Shown: positions 45,870 to 57,652, counted from the first letter of the stretch. The stretch is 64,000 nt of DNA from Stenogyne calaminthoides (GCA_037126765.1 JBBCBC010000026.1:14868418-14932417); one strand, 5' to 3'. Notes: a model not told the origin generated them from the letters alone. Program-made: numbers and translations.

Positions 45870-46413
45870 AGATTTCAGAAACTATCAGTTGAATTAGGTA
45901 TGTTGGATCCAAGTGAATAAAGCAAATCTAAAAAATTGAAGGTTTTCAGATGCATGAAGTTTTCTCAGGTTTTTACTGAAAAACTCAGGATAAAATTGAG
46001 AGTACTGAACACTGAGTCTTGGGAAACTCAGTTATCCTGAAGATCAGTACTCAGTATTATACTGACATTTTATCAAGGTCAAAACTCAGTAAGACTGATG
46101 GAGAAAATTAGTCTGAAGAAGTATTGACTCATGCAACACATTTATTGTCTAACTGAATCTCAGTAATCATTGGCAATAAATGACAAAACACCTGAAGAAA
46201 TAAATTGGGCGGGACCTTTGAAATCCACGAAGAAAGTCAATGGTCTGCAGGAACAGTAATTAAATGCACTGTTCATTAATCACCAATAAGTATAAATTGG
46301 CGGCTTAGTATTTACGAAATCGTCCTTGCATATACCCATTTTAGTCGATTTTTAATCTCAACCGTAGATTTCTTCATCTACGTGATTTTCCATAAATCAA
46401 AATCCTATAGCCA
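45870..46413 (+). other. Spacer between pol and the 3' ORF
   Basis: About 540 bp with repeated AAACTCAGG-type words and no supported ORF. In Sireviruses such a region can hold the splice acceptor or leader for the downstream ORF; I see no decisive signal. Confidence 0.5.
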
Positions 46414-49400
46414 TTGAAAAATTTATTTAAAAGCTCTATTCCGAAGAGCCTTCATCTTCACAAACACTCTGCTTCGAAACTCTCGATTGCCCAAAAAATT
46501 TCACCTATCTCAAAACCCTTCACCAGAAATTCTCCAAAAATGACACTTTCTGTATATGACAAGCTCGCCATTTCCAATAAACCTTGGTACGAATATGTCA
46601 TTTCTCTAGAAAGCTCGTCCAATGCAACTCACGAGGAGGAGGCGTTGTATATGATTCGTTTGGCAAAACTTACATGCCTGGTCGCGAATCAACCAGAGGC
46701 CGAATATGCGAAAGAGGTAATTGAGTTTATCTCTAATTTGAAGTTAGATGATGAGAATTGCATAGAATCTCAGATTACAGTCTCACATTTGGAGCATAGT
46801 TCAAAATATGTGGATTTTGTTAGGGAATTATATATTATTCCTAAGAATCTTAATGCCATATATGAGTTAAGTGATAGAGGTGAAGACCCTACGGTATACA
46901 TGATGGGTAGGGAACAAGAATATTTGGATAAAATTATTGAGCATCCAGTAAAGTTTGAAGCTACTCTGAATAAGAGGCATTTGAAGCCTAAATATCGAGT
47001 ATTGTTGGATATTGTAATCAAATGCATCATGAGTAGATCTGGTAGCTTTGAACAGATAAGCACGCCTAAGTTAAGGCTAATGGCGGCGATTGAAGATTCA
47101 CCTTCCACGACATTCAACTGGTTACACTATTTGATCAAGGTGGTGAGTGATCAAGCCAAACAAATTCAGAAGGTGAATGGCTCTGTAGTTGTCAATGGAA
47201 AGATTCTACATGCAACCAAGATTGCATTTATCTTGGAAATGTGCAGAGAAGAGGAGGACATCTTTGCCAATTCCACTTCCTTTCTAAAGTCAAAAATCAT
47301 GGTCAAACCACCAACAAAGAAGACTTTGAGAGGAAAGAAAGAGAAAAACTCTGAGTCTCAGGAGGAGACTGCTGAAGAAGCCAGACAAGCCAGGGGGAAA
47401 GTCTTGATGCAAGTTAAAAGAGAGAAAGAAGAGAAACTGAAAAAGAAAGCACTGACTCCTCAGAAGCGCAGAAGGCTTCAATCTATTGCTGAGAAGGAGG
47501 CCAGTGACACTGAAGAAACTCAACCTGAAGGCTAGCAAGGGTTGAAATCTCCACTTCAGGTTCTTGCTCAGGTTGTGACAAATGTGCAAGAGCAAGAAAC
47601 TGAGGAACAGGTTTTCTCTGAGGTACTCGAAACTTCTCTGAGCTCAGATAAAATTTCTCAGGAAATCTTCAAGGGACCTCAGATTCCTACTGAAGAGAGA
47701 CCTGTTCAGACTTCAGATCAGTCTGAACCTCAGGAATTGCTGAACTTGGATGCACTTCTAAATGAACCATTTCTCAATCCATCAGTACTAGAACTTGTAC
47801 AATCCGAGCCAACTGCTCCTGAAACCCAAAATTGAGGATGGGAGAGGCCGAAGAAACTGAGTGGCGCAGCAAGGGGGAATGATTCATTCTTGATAGGTAC
47901 CCTGAGCTGAGCGCATATCCTGACCTTCAGGATCTTTTCTTCCGACTCAGAACCACGGTCTACATCCTGAATCAGACTCTTCCGGAGATGCTGAATATAG
48001 CCTCCTTCAGAGGAGAAGATTGGTGGAATGCTGAGACTGCTGTTTTGACAGAGTTCTCTGGGTTCAGGAAGACCAAGCTCAGAATGAAAATTGCTGACTT
48101 TGATGAACTAGTAAAGAGAAAGGTGGCTGATGTTGATGCCTCCAGTTCTATGAATCCAGAAGGAGATGAGGATCAAGATAAAGAAGGTGATAAACAAGAT
48201 GATGCTGAAAAACAATCTGAGGGGGAGAAGGAACCTCAGACAGATTCTGAGAAAGAAAAAGAGACTGAAAGTCAGATGGAGAAGGACACTGATGCTGCAC
48301 AGACTGATATCACACATCCTCAAACTAAAGTTAGCACTCTTCAGGTATCTTTTGACACTATTAAACATTATGCCAAAGCTACTGAAGTTCCTATCTTTAA
48401 ATCTGTTATGTATGATATGCAGACTGAGGCTCAGTTGGAGCACCCAGCTCAGTTGGAAAAAGTTGTACAAACTCCAGTGATTGATTTCAGTCCTATCCTG
48501 GATAAATTGGAGAAATTTGAAGAAACCTTGGCAAGCCAATCTCAAAAGCTGGAAAATCTGAGTTCATCTTCAGACATGCTGCAACTACAAACATCTCTTG
48601 CAGATAAAATGACTACTTTGGAAGGAAATATTGATGTAGTCAAAACTGAGCTCAATGCAGAGATGGAGCAAAGGTATCAAACCAGAACTGCTTACCTTGA
48701 AGCTAAACTGATTGAGAAGAATGATCTGATGATCAAAATAGCTGTTGAGGAAATGGGCTCTCTGCTCATGACCAAGATGAACGAGATGATGCATGATGTC
48801 TTCTCAAAACAGTTTGCTCCTCTTTCGGATGAATTCTCAATGGCTAAGAATTACATGAGAAGGCTAGAGGATGAGCATGATCGGGCCAAGGCGGGAAGTC
48901 GAAGTATAAGCAAAGAGCAATACCATATGGATCTTTGACCGACTCAACTACTCCCAAGGTATGGTGCCAAAAAGGAAAGGCCAGTGGCAAATTAAGTGAG
49001 TTGTTGGCACAAACCTTGGAGAGAAAGGCTCAAAAAAAAGTTCGAAAGAAAAAAATTGTCAAGCCTTAAGAGAAATTGAATCCAATTGAGAAACTAAAAT
49101 TCAAAAAAGTCGAGAAACCTACCTTCACTCAGACAAATGATCAGATCACTCAGGAAGTAATTTATGAGAAACTGAGTGATAGAAGGATGATTGAGACAAG
49201 CAAAGCCGGTGAAGATCAAATCAGACCTGATAAGAGAAAGACTGTTGCATTTGTGGAGCAAGAAAAGAAGAAAAGAGCTAAAGCTTCTAAGCCTACTCGA
49301 GAGAAATTGATAATGGATTTTGAAGAATCTGGAGGAAGAAGTCGAAAAAGAAGAAACCGAAATTCGAAAAAGAAGTCTTCAATACCAAGAAAACTCTGAA

Positions 49401-49969
49401 AACCCTTCAAATCGAAAAAGAGAAGAAGATTGCTGCTTCTGTGTCAGGTGTTCCTTTGATCAGGAAAAAGAAAGAAGAAGAGCAGAAAAGAAGAAGTGGT
49501 TTTAAAAAGTTTTTGAGCAAAAGGAGGGGTCTGAAAAAGACTTCGAAAATGGCCGCACATTGACAAGTGGATGCTTATTCAGTTAAATGATGCATGGGAG
49601 GAGATCAAGAGAACCTTCTGGTTCTATTCTGAGATTCTGAGAGAATGGAGGGGAGCAAATTTCGGATATGAATGAAGCCTTCATTGAATACTTCATCAAA
49701 TTCTATCCTAAGTACCGCAAAGTTGGATCAACTTGGCGGATGAAGGAAATACTCGATAGTAGCCCCGGTCCATACACTTACCCAAATTCCTAGATTTGAG
49801 AATGGATATGTGAATGAAAAAAACCATTTCTCGGAGATAACTCAAGATGCCATCCAAATTAGGCCTAACAGAAACAACCCCGATATCATCAAAGCAAGGG
49901 ATGAACCAAGAAGAGATACTATGGGATGTTCAACCTGGAAGTGCCAGAGGATGAAGTGGAAGAAGACTG
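46414..49969 (+). pseudogene. Sirevirus large 3' ORF in the envelope-like position, function unknown
   Basis: The first segment is open for 373 codons. The more likely start is ATG 46540 (MTLSVYDKLAISNKPWYEY). Residues such as FVRELYIIPKNLNAIYEL, LKPKYRVLLDIVIKCIMSRS and TFNWLHYLIKVV resemble in layout the domain Pfam calls 'putative plant transposon protein' (from memory, PF20167). TAG at 47533 and a shift near 47830 follow, then RYPELSAYPDLQDLFFRL and an open segment 47988-48938 with an acidic stretch and a long coiled coil (TSLADKMTTLEGNIDVVKTE). A Lys-rich part and a conserved end (NDAWEEIKRTFWF...EVPEDEVEED) follow in broken frames. No signal peptide or membrane helix lies in frame, so a true envelope role is doubtful. 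Confidence 0.75.
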
Positions 49970-50220
49970 AAGACTTTGTACTTCTGTTTTTGTTTTTGAT
50001 TTTCATTGTAATCTATAACTCTTATCCTACATCAATGAAAATTTTTTATCTTTATGCTCAAAGATAATATCTCATTATCTTTTTACATGTCTTTTATGTT
50101 TGATATGCCTTATGTTTTGAAATTGTTGGGAGAATTACCATTTTGGATTGTAATAGACAAACTGAAACCTGAGTATAGGTTAGGTTTTCTTAAATGTAAC
50201 AATATAGTTTTGGCATCATC

Positions 50221-50234
50221 AAAAAGGGGGAAAT
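50221..50234 (+). other. Sirevirus polypurine tract
   Basis: AAAAAGGGGGAAAT lies immediately before the 3' LTR at 50235. It is where plus-strand cDNA synthesis starts. The minus-strand copy beyond 63239 has the matching complement ATTTCCCCCTTTTT. Confidence 0.9.
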
Positions 50235-52183
50235 TGTTAGGAGATGAATTTAATAAAGAAGTTTTGATTAGATCCCAAAAACCCTGAGTATGACATGTTC
50301 AGGATAATCTTGATAGACTAAGTCAGGATTTAGTGTAGATTATTCAGGAAGTTATCTGCACCATGTATAGTCAGCAGATATAGATCAGGTTAGATTTTGA
50401 AGAACACTGAAGACTCAGTAAGTTGTCAAGACACCAAGACTCAAGAAGTCGTGAAGACATCAAGACTCAAAGATGTCATCAAGATAATCAAGACTCGAGA
50501 AGTTGTCAAGACATCAAGACTCAATGAAGTCACCGAAGACACTCAAGACTCAAGATGTCATCAAGACATCAAGACTCGGTATGTCATCAAGACATCAAGA
50601 CTCGAAGATATCAAGACCCAAAGAGTTATCAAGTCTCGAGAAGATATCAATACTCGGTATAACATGAATGTTCAGAGGCACTGAATAATATCTATCTGAA
50701 GACTACAAAACTGTGAAAAAACAAATATTCGTAAAAGTAGATATTGCCCAAAACATTCATATGCGCATAAAAAGGAACTAAGTCTAAGTGTTGTTTAAGG
50801 TTATCTCATTCGGAGATTGACCAAAAAGAGCCGTTTTGTTTGTCTACATTTCATCAAGACAAAAACAATCGAGAGGAAGACAACATCATATTTTCTTCGA
50901 CCTTTGAAAAGTGACAAGACACTGAATCATGTCAGTAGTACTATGTTCCAGACTGCAAAAAATTAGTGTTGGCTAAATGAATGCATATTTCCTAAAACAT
51001 GCAAGGGAGTATTCAAACCTTAAATATAGTCGTTCATCAAACACCATAAGAGGAAACTCATGAAGCTATCTCCTCCAACGGATAGTTTTTCAAGAGTGAC
51101 CTTATTGAAGTTGCCTATAAATACTAGTGACCCTTTACATTGAGAGGTCACGGGAAATTTCAAAGCAACTCAAGAGCTCATTCGTATTATTGCAAATTGA
51201 AGCACTCGAAAAACCTAGAATTTCCCAAGTGTTTCACATTGGAGAGAGCTCACTATTCTAAGCCTAGAGTGATAGATATATTCAAAGCTTAGAAGAGATA
51301 TCCTAGCCTTTTGCACTCGTTCTTATTGTAAAGGATATCTCACCCTAGTTGGAAACCAACCCAAAACACAAACCCTTTGTTAAGGTAGTTTGTGTGTGTT
51401 TTGTTGGTGAGTTGGAGTTGTAAAGAGTTAGTAAGCTACAGTGAGTTAGCTAGAAAACTCTAGAGAAGAAGTTAGTAAGCTACTTGTGGTAGTCTGAACA
51501 CTTGTGTGTGTTTGAGTTAGTAAGCTGCAGTGAGTCAGCCAGAAAACTCAAGGTAGAAAAGTGAGTAAGCTACAAAGGAGTTAGCCAGAAAGCTTTAGGA
51601 AGTGGTTAAGGAATTTCTCTGAAGATCAGAGAGAGTGGACGTAGGAGCTTGAGTCTCTGAACCACTATAATTGCTGTGTTGTTTTGCTTTATGTACTGCA
51701 TTTTAATCTGTTGCATGTTTTTCACTGAAAGCATAGTTCATTGATATTTAGTTGGAACCAATCCACTGAACTTGCATCAAATTGATCACAGCCTTAATCA
51801 CTTTTTTATTGAAGGGAAGATTTTCAGCAAAGCTAAAACGAGTATAAACATAGGGCCAACCATTCCGCACACTTGAGTAGCTAGAACAAATAGTTACCAA
51901 ACTGAACTAACTCTACTGAGGGTTCAGTAAGATAATTATCTGATCCAAGCGCCTCAGGATCTCTGATAAACTCAGGCTCAGTGGGCTAATCTGAAGCTTC
52001 CGGCGAAAACCGGGATCATTGTCTCGATGAGACTTTGACTCAGGGCAATCCGTGCTTCTCAGGGCAAAATCATCAGGATAACCTGACCCAACTGACCTCA
52101 GTGAAAGAAAAGTTTTAAAATCACTAAAAACGTGTATTCCCCCCCCCATACACGTGTGAGACTCGTTAGCACCGGGACCAACA
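50235..52183 (+). repeat. Sirevirus 3' LTR
   Basis: The 1949-bp LTR begins TGTTAGGAGATG and ends GGGACCAACA, followed by the TSD CCACC. CAACGG is at 51076-51081, the TATA box CTATAAATA at 51115-51123, leader repeats at 51426-51595 and the GTGGACGTAGGAGCTTGAG block at 51635-51653. It differs from the 5' LTR mostly in the U3 array and at several CAG/CTG sites. Confidence 0.95.
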
Positions 52184-53460
52184 CCACCAAGCTTCTTTAA
52201 TTCGATGGAACATCTTTCTGTCCATCTTGCATATGAAGCAAAAATTGCTGGTCCAGTACAATATAGATGGATGTATCCATTTGAGAGGTACGTAATCTAT
52301 TTAACTCATTCAATTATTTGATAAAAAAAATACAATTTACACTTACTCATTCAATTGAATTAGGTATCTTCACAACTTAAAGTTAAGTGTGGGCAACAAG
52401 GCACATGTGGAAGTTTCAATTGCAAATGCCTATTTAACAAAAGAAGCATCAATGTTTTGTTCCCATTACTTTGAGGAACATGTGCTGATGAGGAAACACA
52501 ATAGACCTCGCAATATACCTCGTGAAGTACCACGATCAGTGGGAGGTAAACTCTCGATATTTGTGCCTCCTGGTAGTACACTTGGAAAGAAGGGTAGAAG
52601 ACTAATTGTAGACTTGGAGAAGCGAATAGCTCATACGTACGTGCTACTAAATAGCAACTAGGTGCAACTATATATTAAGTAAGTGAATTAATTCTATATT
52701 AATTTGATTTGATATTTACAACCGCAATTTCTCATCGAAATTTACAATTCTAGTGTGTTTTTCGAGCAACTACATACAGTTCAATTGAATCTATCGAATG
52801 CTGAAAAAGATGAATTTCTTCAACAACAATTCGCATCGTGGTTTGATCAGCTTGTAAGTGATCTAGTGGTTAACTTCAATTAATATATATTTATATATAA
52901 ATATATAGTATAGTATTCTAATAATTAAGTATCTCGTCAATAATATATAGGTGAGGATACATCGTATTCAGGATGAGTTTATATGCGATCTTTTGGGCGG
53001 TCCTCTTAGTAGTGTCACCACGTACCCTGGATATTACGTGAATGGATTCAAATTTCACACACGTGCTTATGGCGCATCTAAGGCCACTATGAACATTGGA
53101 GTTTGTATTAAGGGAACAAACTATGATTCAAATGAAAATGATTTTTACGGGATACTCGAGGAGGTAGTGGTGTTGGAATATCCCAGACTTACCGAAAGAA
53201 AAGTAGTTTTGTTCAAGTGTGAGTGGTTTGATCCAACTATGCTAGTGGGAACAAGAATACATCCCAATTATAAGCTCGTGGACGTTAATCCGAGAGGACG
53301 ATACAACCATTTTGATCTATTTGTGCTAGCAAGTCAAGCCAGTCAAGTTTATTATTGCAAGTACCCCGGATTTGTGCGAGGCCAACATTGGTGGGCTGTT
53401 TGCACCACAAAACCGAGATCCTTAGTGGAAACCGATAGAAATATCGCACCAGAGCTTCCC

Positions 53461-54966
53461 TGTTGGGAAATTTATAGTTTCGATGGAAGATCCAAAATAG
53501 ATTGTAATAGGACCAGTCAGACCTGTTAGCTGACTGATGACTTAGATATCAGATAGGATGACCAACTGAGTTGTATTGACAGCTGATGTAACAGATAGGT
53601 CACATATTGAGGGGGAACTCAATATGTATAGGCTAAGTCTTGATGATCAGAAGATCAGAAGAGCTGAAGATCAGAAGATCAGATGATCAGAAGATCAGAA
53701 GAGTTGAAGATCAGAAGAGTTGAAAATCAGAAGATCAGAAAAGCTGAAGATCAGAAGACATCACGACCAGAAGACCTACATCAGATAACACGAAGAAGAC
53801 AACCTACATCAGAAGATTCAAACCAGGTAGACAGATCAGTCTTAACTAATCTGGTCAGATCCATCAGGTGACTACATCAAGTTACCTAGTACGAGCCAAG
53901 TCAATCAGACAAGAAGAATGTCAATCTTGTTAGTAAATCAAGTGCCGAATTTGTGTACTTGTGAACCAATGAGAAGAAGACATGCACGTACGGAACTGAC
54001 ATTTGTAGGACTAGCACTTTAGAGTCCAACGGCTAGAAAGGACAAACTTGCATGCTTTCGGCCATGCCGCCTCTGAGCACATCACATCAAACCTGCAATC
54101 CTACCTTAAATAGACCAAAATTTGAATTGCTCTCCAACGGCTAGTTCGATTTCATGCCTATAAATATGGGATCAACCTTCATTCTAAGGTCACGGAAAAT
54201 ACACAAGCTCAAGCTCAATCAAGATTTCCGCATGAAAAACACAACTCAAGATTTAATCTAAGTGTTCATCCCATAAAGTTCTTAGCATAAAATTCTTATC
54301 CTCTAGCTTTAGGCTACTCAAATACTAGGATAGAATTCAAGTTGGAACATACAAATCTTATACCCAAACCCACAAAGTTAGGTTAAGTTTGTTTAACAAG
54401 ATTTCATACTAGGGTTTCTAGTTTCTGATCTCTGAGATTGTTGAGTGAGAACTCTTGAAACATCTATTGTATTTTGTTGGACTAACACATTAATCTAAGT
54501 CCAGATTGGTTAAGTGAGTGCCCCTGCTGATAGGGAAAAGTGGACGTAGGATAAGTTGTCTGAACCACTATAAATCTTGTGTGATTTATCTGCTTTACAA
54601 TCTTAGCACACTACCTGCTTTATATTGCACGCATGTTCTGAGTCTAGATAAGATTTGCACCAAGCAACTGATCTGATCAGTTTGTCCCCTTTGTCATCTG
54701 ATCTAAAACAGATTACTCAGAATCTGGTTTGAGCAAACTGGTTTTTCACACGGGTTAACTTATCTTCCGCACCATCAGTTTAACTGATAGATGCCGAACT
54801 CATCTGCTTCCAAGCAATCAGTAAGTCGGATATCAGTCTGTACTGCTTCACTCGCACTCTGATCAGACATACTTGCATATCCACACCTGATCTCACAAAA
54901 TTTTTAGAAGTCTATTCACCCCTTCCCTCTGGACTTCTACCCTCACAAAACCCGTTTGGGACCTAA
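53461..54966 (+). repeat. Solo LTR, family B (plus)
   Basis: The 1506-bp segment runs from TGTTGGGAAATTTATAG to CCCGTTTGGGACCTAA with perfect TSD TTCCC (53456-53460 and 54967-54971). The final ACA has become AA. CAACGG is at 54135-54140 and the TATA box CTATAAATA at 54158-54166. The GTGGACGTAGGA...GAACCACTATAA block is at 54540-54572, and U3 has a GATCAGAAGA array (53643-53765). It interrupts the TNP2 DUF4216-like region of CACTA-2. Confidence 0.95.
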
Positions 54967-55339
54967 TTCCCCCACTCCAAGAGGATGACATATCATCCCA
55001 AATGAATGTGCAAATAGATGATGATCCTAACGTTTTGGCAGATTTGAACGATACAGTACTTGAGGAAGAAGAAGAGAAAGAGGAAGGAGACGAGGAAGAG
55101 GAAGAGGAAGAGGAAGATGAAGATGAAGATGAATATAGAGATCATAATTCTGATTCAGAAGATAATTGATGAAACTAATTAATATATTTGTTATGTACGC
55201 TTGTTTTTAATTATTGATATTGATGGAGATGATATATATATGTTGTGAAATTAGTTGTTTTAATTAATGTATTGATGATGTATGTACTTGTTTTGATCAT
55301 CCACCTTATAATATTTAATTTATTTAACAAATGTTACAG

Positions 55340-57296
55340 ATGACCGGCGACAGAGGTATAATAAAGTCGCTTAGCCGAGCTCTATTCGGGAGATCCAGTG
55401 GATCAGGGTCGAATTCCCGTGAAAATAACAAAGAGGAACAGTAGAATTGGGTACGGATATCCGAACACGAGATGACGAGTACTGAAGATGACCACCATGA
55501 TGAATCAACTGAAGGTGGCGATGATGATTCTTCTAGGAATCGGGAGGTTGACGCCGAGGAACTCGCCGACCATGATCCACCACAGATACGATTACATATA
55601 CAAGTGTGGAATGGGAAGTATGTTATACTACTTTGTCTTTTATTTATATATCATATAATATATACGTGTGTAATTAACGTTATTTTAATTTTACAGGTTG
55701 CATCCCTCGAATAAATGTTCGAGGATCATCAGGAACATAATGTCCCGACATATGGAGTTGGGCGGGTTCACATGGGCATTGGTTTCTAAAGATCGGAAAA
55801 ACAGGTGGTGGAAAACATTCCAGGTATGCATCCGTTTGATTAATTTAAGTAGCTCATTCATTATATTGTTACTTATACGCCGATCAACGTTTAATAATTA
55901 TTTTTTTGTTAGAGGGATGTCACCTGGGATCTACGCCGAGAGGACACAAGACATATTAAAGATCTGTTTATGCGGAGGGCTAACACGCGGTATGTTGATC
56001 TTCTCAATAACTGGAAGACCCTGTACCGTAAAAAAGGAAAGGTGCCCCCATGGGATGATGATGTGTGGAGGGCCTTGAAAGATTACTGGATCCGATCGGA
56101 AGTCATAGCAAAAAGCGATCAGTGCCGCAAAAATCGTGCATCCAAAAAATCTATGCATCATGGAGGATCAAAAGGAGCGGTTAATTTTGCGTATGACTTT
56201 GTAAGTAGTTTTTGCACCAACACAAATCGATATTTTAATTACTTTAATACATAATAATTAATAGCAAAATTATACAATATTGTTAGGGGCAGAAAAATGG
56301 ACGCCTCCCTACGGCATGGGAACTCGTGAATAATTTTCACAATAAAGATGCCACGTGTGCTGAGATGGAAGCCATACTTGTAAGTGCTTGAAGTAACATT
56401 GTTTATCCAATATATAACTTAGTTAATTAATAGTATATCTAATATTAAATGTCAAAATATTTGTATGTCAGCGAGACGTGGAGGCACGAATCAATTCTGA
56501 GGTACCCCAGGATGCAGACGAGTACGAGCACAGTAAAGTTGCCAGCCAATACTATACACAACAGGTGTCATACTCCCACAGCAAATTTAGGGGTTTGGGG
56601 TAAATGTCGGAGTTCGGGAGCATTCAATCTGGCCCAGGAGGGACATCTGGGGGCACCTCTATCGGCGACTACTCCCAATTTGATCAAGAACGCTTTATGG
56701 CACAAAAGCGCGCTCTCTCGAGAGAAAGACAACAAAGAGAGGAAATGGCCAGACAGATGTCACAAATGCAAAGCCAAATGAACCAATTGAGCCAATTTTT
56801 CTCGATATGGCAGGCAACTGTTGGTTCCCAGGAGCCGTTGTGGTAAGGAAAACAGTGCTCCTCAGCAACCGTCGTGGCAAGGAACCTGTGGTCCTCAACA
56901 GACGTGGCAGGGAACCGGTGCTCCACAGATGGGTGTTACTCCCCAGCAGGGGTTGGAGGGAATTGGTGGTCCCAACAGTGGGGTAGTGCCAACCAGGCCA
57001 ATATTTTTTCACAGCTTCCCCAGCCGACCGGTGGTTATTCTGATCCCGTACCACATCCTGGTCTGTTTGTTCCTCCATTCCCTCAGTTTTGTGCTCCTAT
57101 AGGTCCTAATGCTCATGTAGGTCCTAGTAATTCTACCGCTCGTGTTAGACGTCATTCAATCGACTCTTCCGGCAGTCTCAAGGTCTCACTGAAATGCTCA
57201 GAGGCGGGTACATTTGATCCCAATATATTTCCTCCTAATCAATTTGCCCCGGTAAATGACAATGATGATGATGATGGTGATGATGTGATGCATTAA
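55340..57296 (+). pseudogene. CACTA-2 TnpA-like gene (Transposase_24 / Ptta-En-Spm type), five exons
   Basis: TnpA-like proteins bind the subterminal repeats and help TNP2. Exons inferred from GT/AG borders: 55340-55617, 55697-55823, 55913-56200, 56287-56379 and 56472-57296. The start MTGDRGIIKSLSRALFG matches CACTA-1 at 7836. The core WNGKLHPSNKCSRIIRNIM, FTWALVSKDRKNRWWKTFQ, VDLLNNWKTLYRKKGKVPPW and NGRLPTAWELVNNFHNKD is the plant Ptta/En/Spm transposase domain (DNA-binding, MYB/SANT-like). A coiled coil (ERQQREEMARQMSQMQSQMN) and a Gln/Trp/Pro-rich tail with a Asp-rich end follow. Three in-frame stops (TAG near 55441, TAA at 56601-56603, TAA at 56844-56846) and no frameshift are seen. Recently dead rather than ancient. 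Confidence 0.85.
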
Positions 57297-57652
57297 ACAT
57301 TTGTGTGTGTTATATGCATTAAACATTTGACTGAATATTTTGTCATGTTTTATGTTAATTTTGAACGCCAAATATTTTGTTATGTTTTATTTAGAATATT
57401 TGAACGCCACATGTGTGTTTTATGTTTATTTGTTATGAATATTATTGATTGATAAATCTCTACTATTAGTTTGTGAAAATGCTTTAAAATTTTATTAAAA
57501 AAAATTATTATAGGTGCATGTGTATATATATATATATACACGTGCTACTAAAGAGTGAAAATTAATACAAAAGTAATAATTTTGCAATTTTATTGAAAAT
57601 ATTTAAAAAACAATGATCATATCCATGTGTTAGAAAATACTATGTAAGGATG
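57297..57652 (+). other. CACTA-2 3' noncoding region, first part
   Basis: AT-rich with repeated AATATTTTGTTATGTTTTAT-like words and a short (TA)n at 57522-57537. No gene is seen. It is interrupted by solo LTR-A. Confidence 0.55.

Larger units (their letters stand above)
37980..52183 (+). mobile_element. Complete Sirevirus-type Ty1-copia element with extra 3' ORF
   Basis: The 14,204-bp element is flanked by a perfect TSD CCACC (37975-37979 and 52184-52188). The order is 5' LTR, primer site, gag, protease, integrase, RT, RNase H, a large extra ORF, polypurine tract and 3' LTR. Long LTRs, the QIYVDDIIFGS-type RT and an ORF after RNase H are the layout of Sireviruses (SIRE1 group). Both LTRs are close in sequence, but coding regions carry many lesions, several of an odd CAG/CTG type. 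It sits in the TNP2 catalytic region of CACTA-2. Copies elsewhere are the solo LTR at 16701 and the minus-strand copy from 61021. Confidence 0.93.
35803..55169 (+). pseudogene. CACTA-2 TNP2-type transposase gene, split by Sirevirus and LTR-B
   Basis: TNP2 cuts and joins CACTA ends in the nucleus. From ATG 35803: Transpos_assoc-like domain (GKIRCPYNKFRCRN), then the TNP2 core with VEKIHCCAHNCMLYWG, LENCKFC, the LGLSTDGFQPFG motif, TPYNLPPW and LLIRHNLDVMHIKKN. After the Sirevirus (37980-52183) come the DUF4218-like block (MEHLSVHLAYE), introns 52288-52363, about 52674-52754 and about 52855-52950, and the DUF4216-like block (YYVNGFKFHTRAYG). After solo LTR-B come the acidic tail (55063-55135) and the stop at 55167-55169. 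The first exon keeps a single frame but has stops at 36118, 36853, 37207 and 37375; another TAG is at 52659. HIEKN has become HIKKN. Excision of inserts restores the frame. Confidence 0.9.

Noticed and set aside
48108..48545. 145-codon minus-strand ORF opposite the Sirevirus 3' ORF
   Set aside because: It is antisense to an acidic, coiled-coil coding region and carries low-complexity Phe/Ile/Leu runs typical of such shadows.
49810..50067. ORF ending in a strongly hydrophobic segment (VLLFLFLIFIVIYN) that could be an envelope membrane anchor
   Set aside because: It is in a different frame from the conserved protein end EVPEDEVEED, which stops first. The minus-strand copy confirms the stop, so the hydrophobic run is 3' untranslated sequence.
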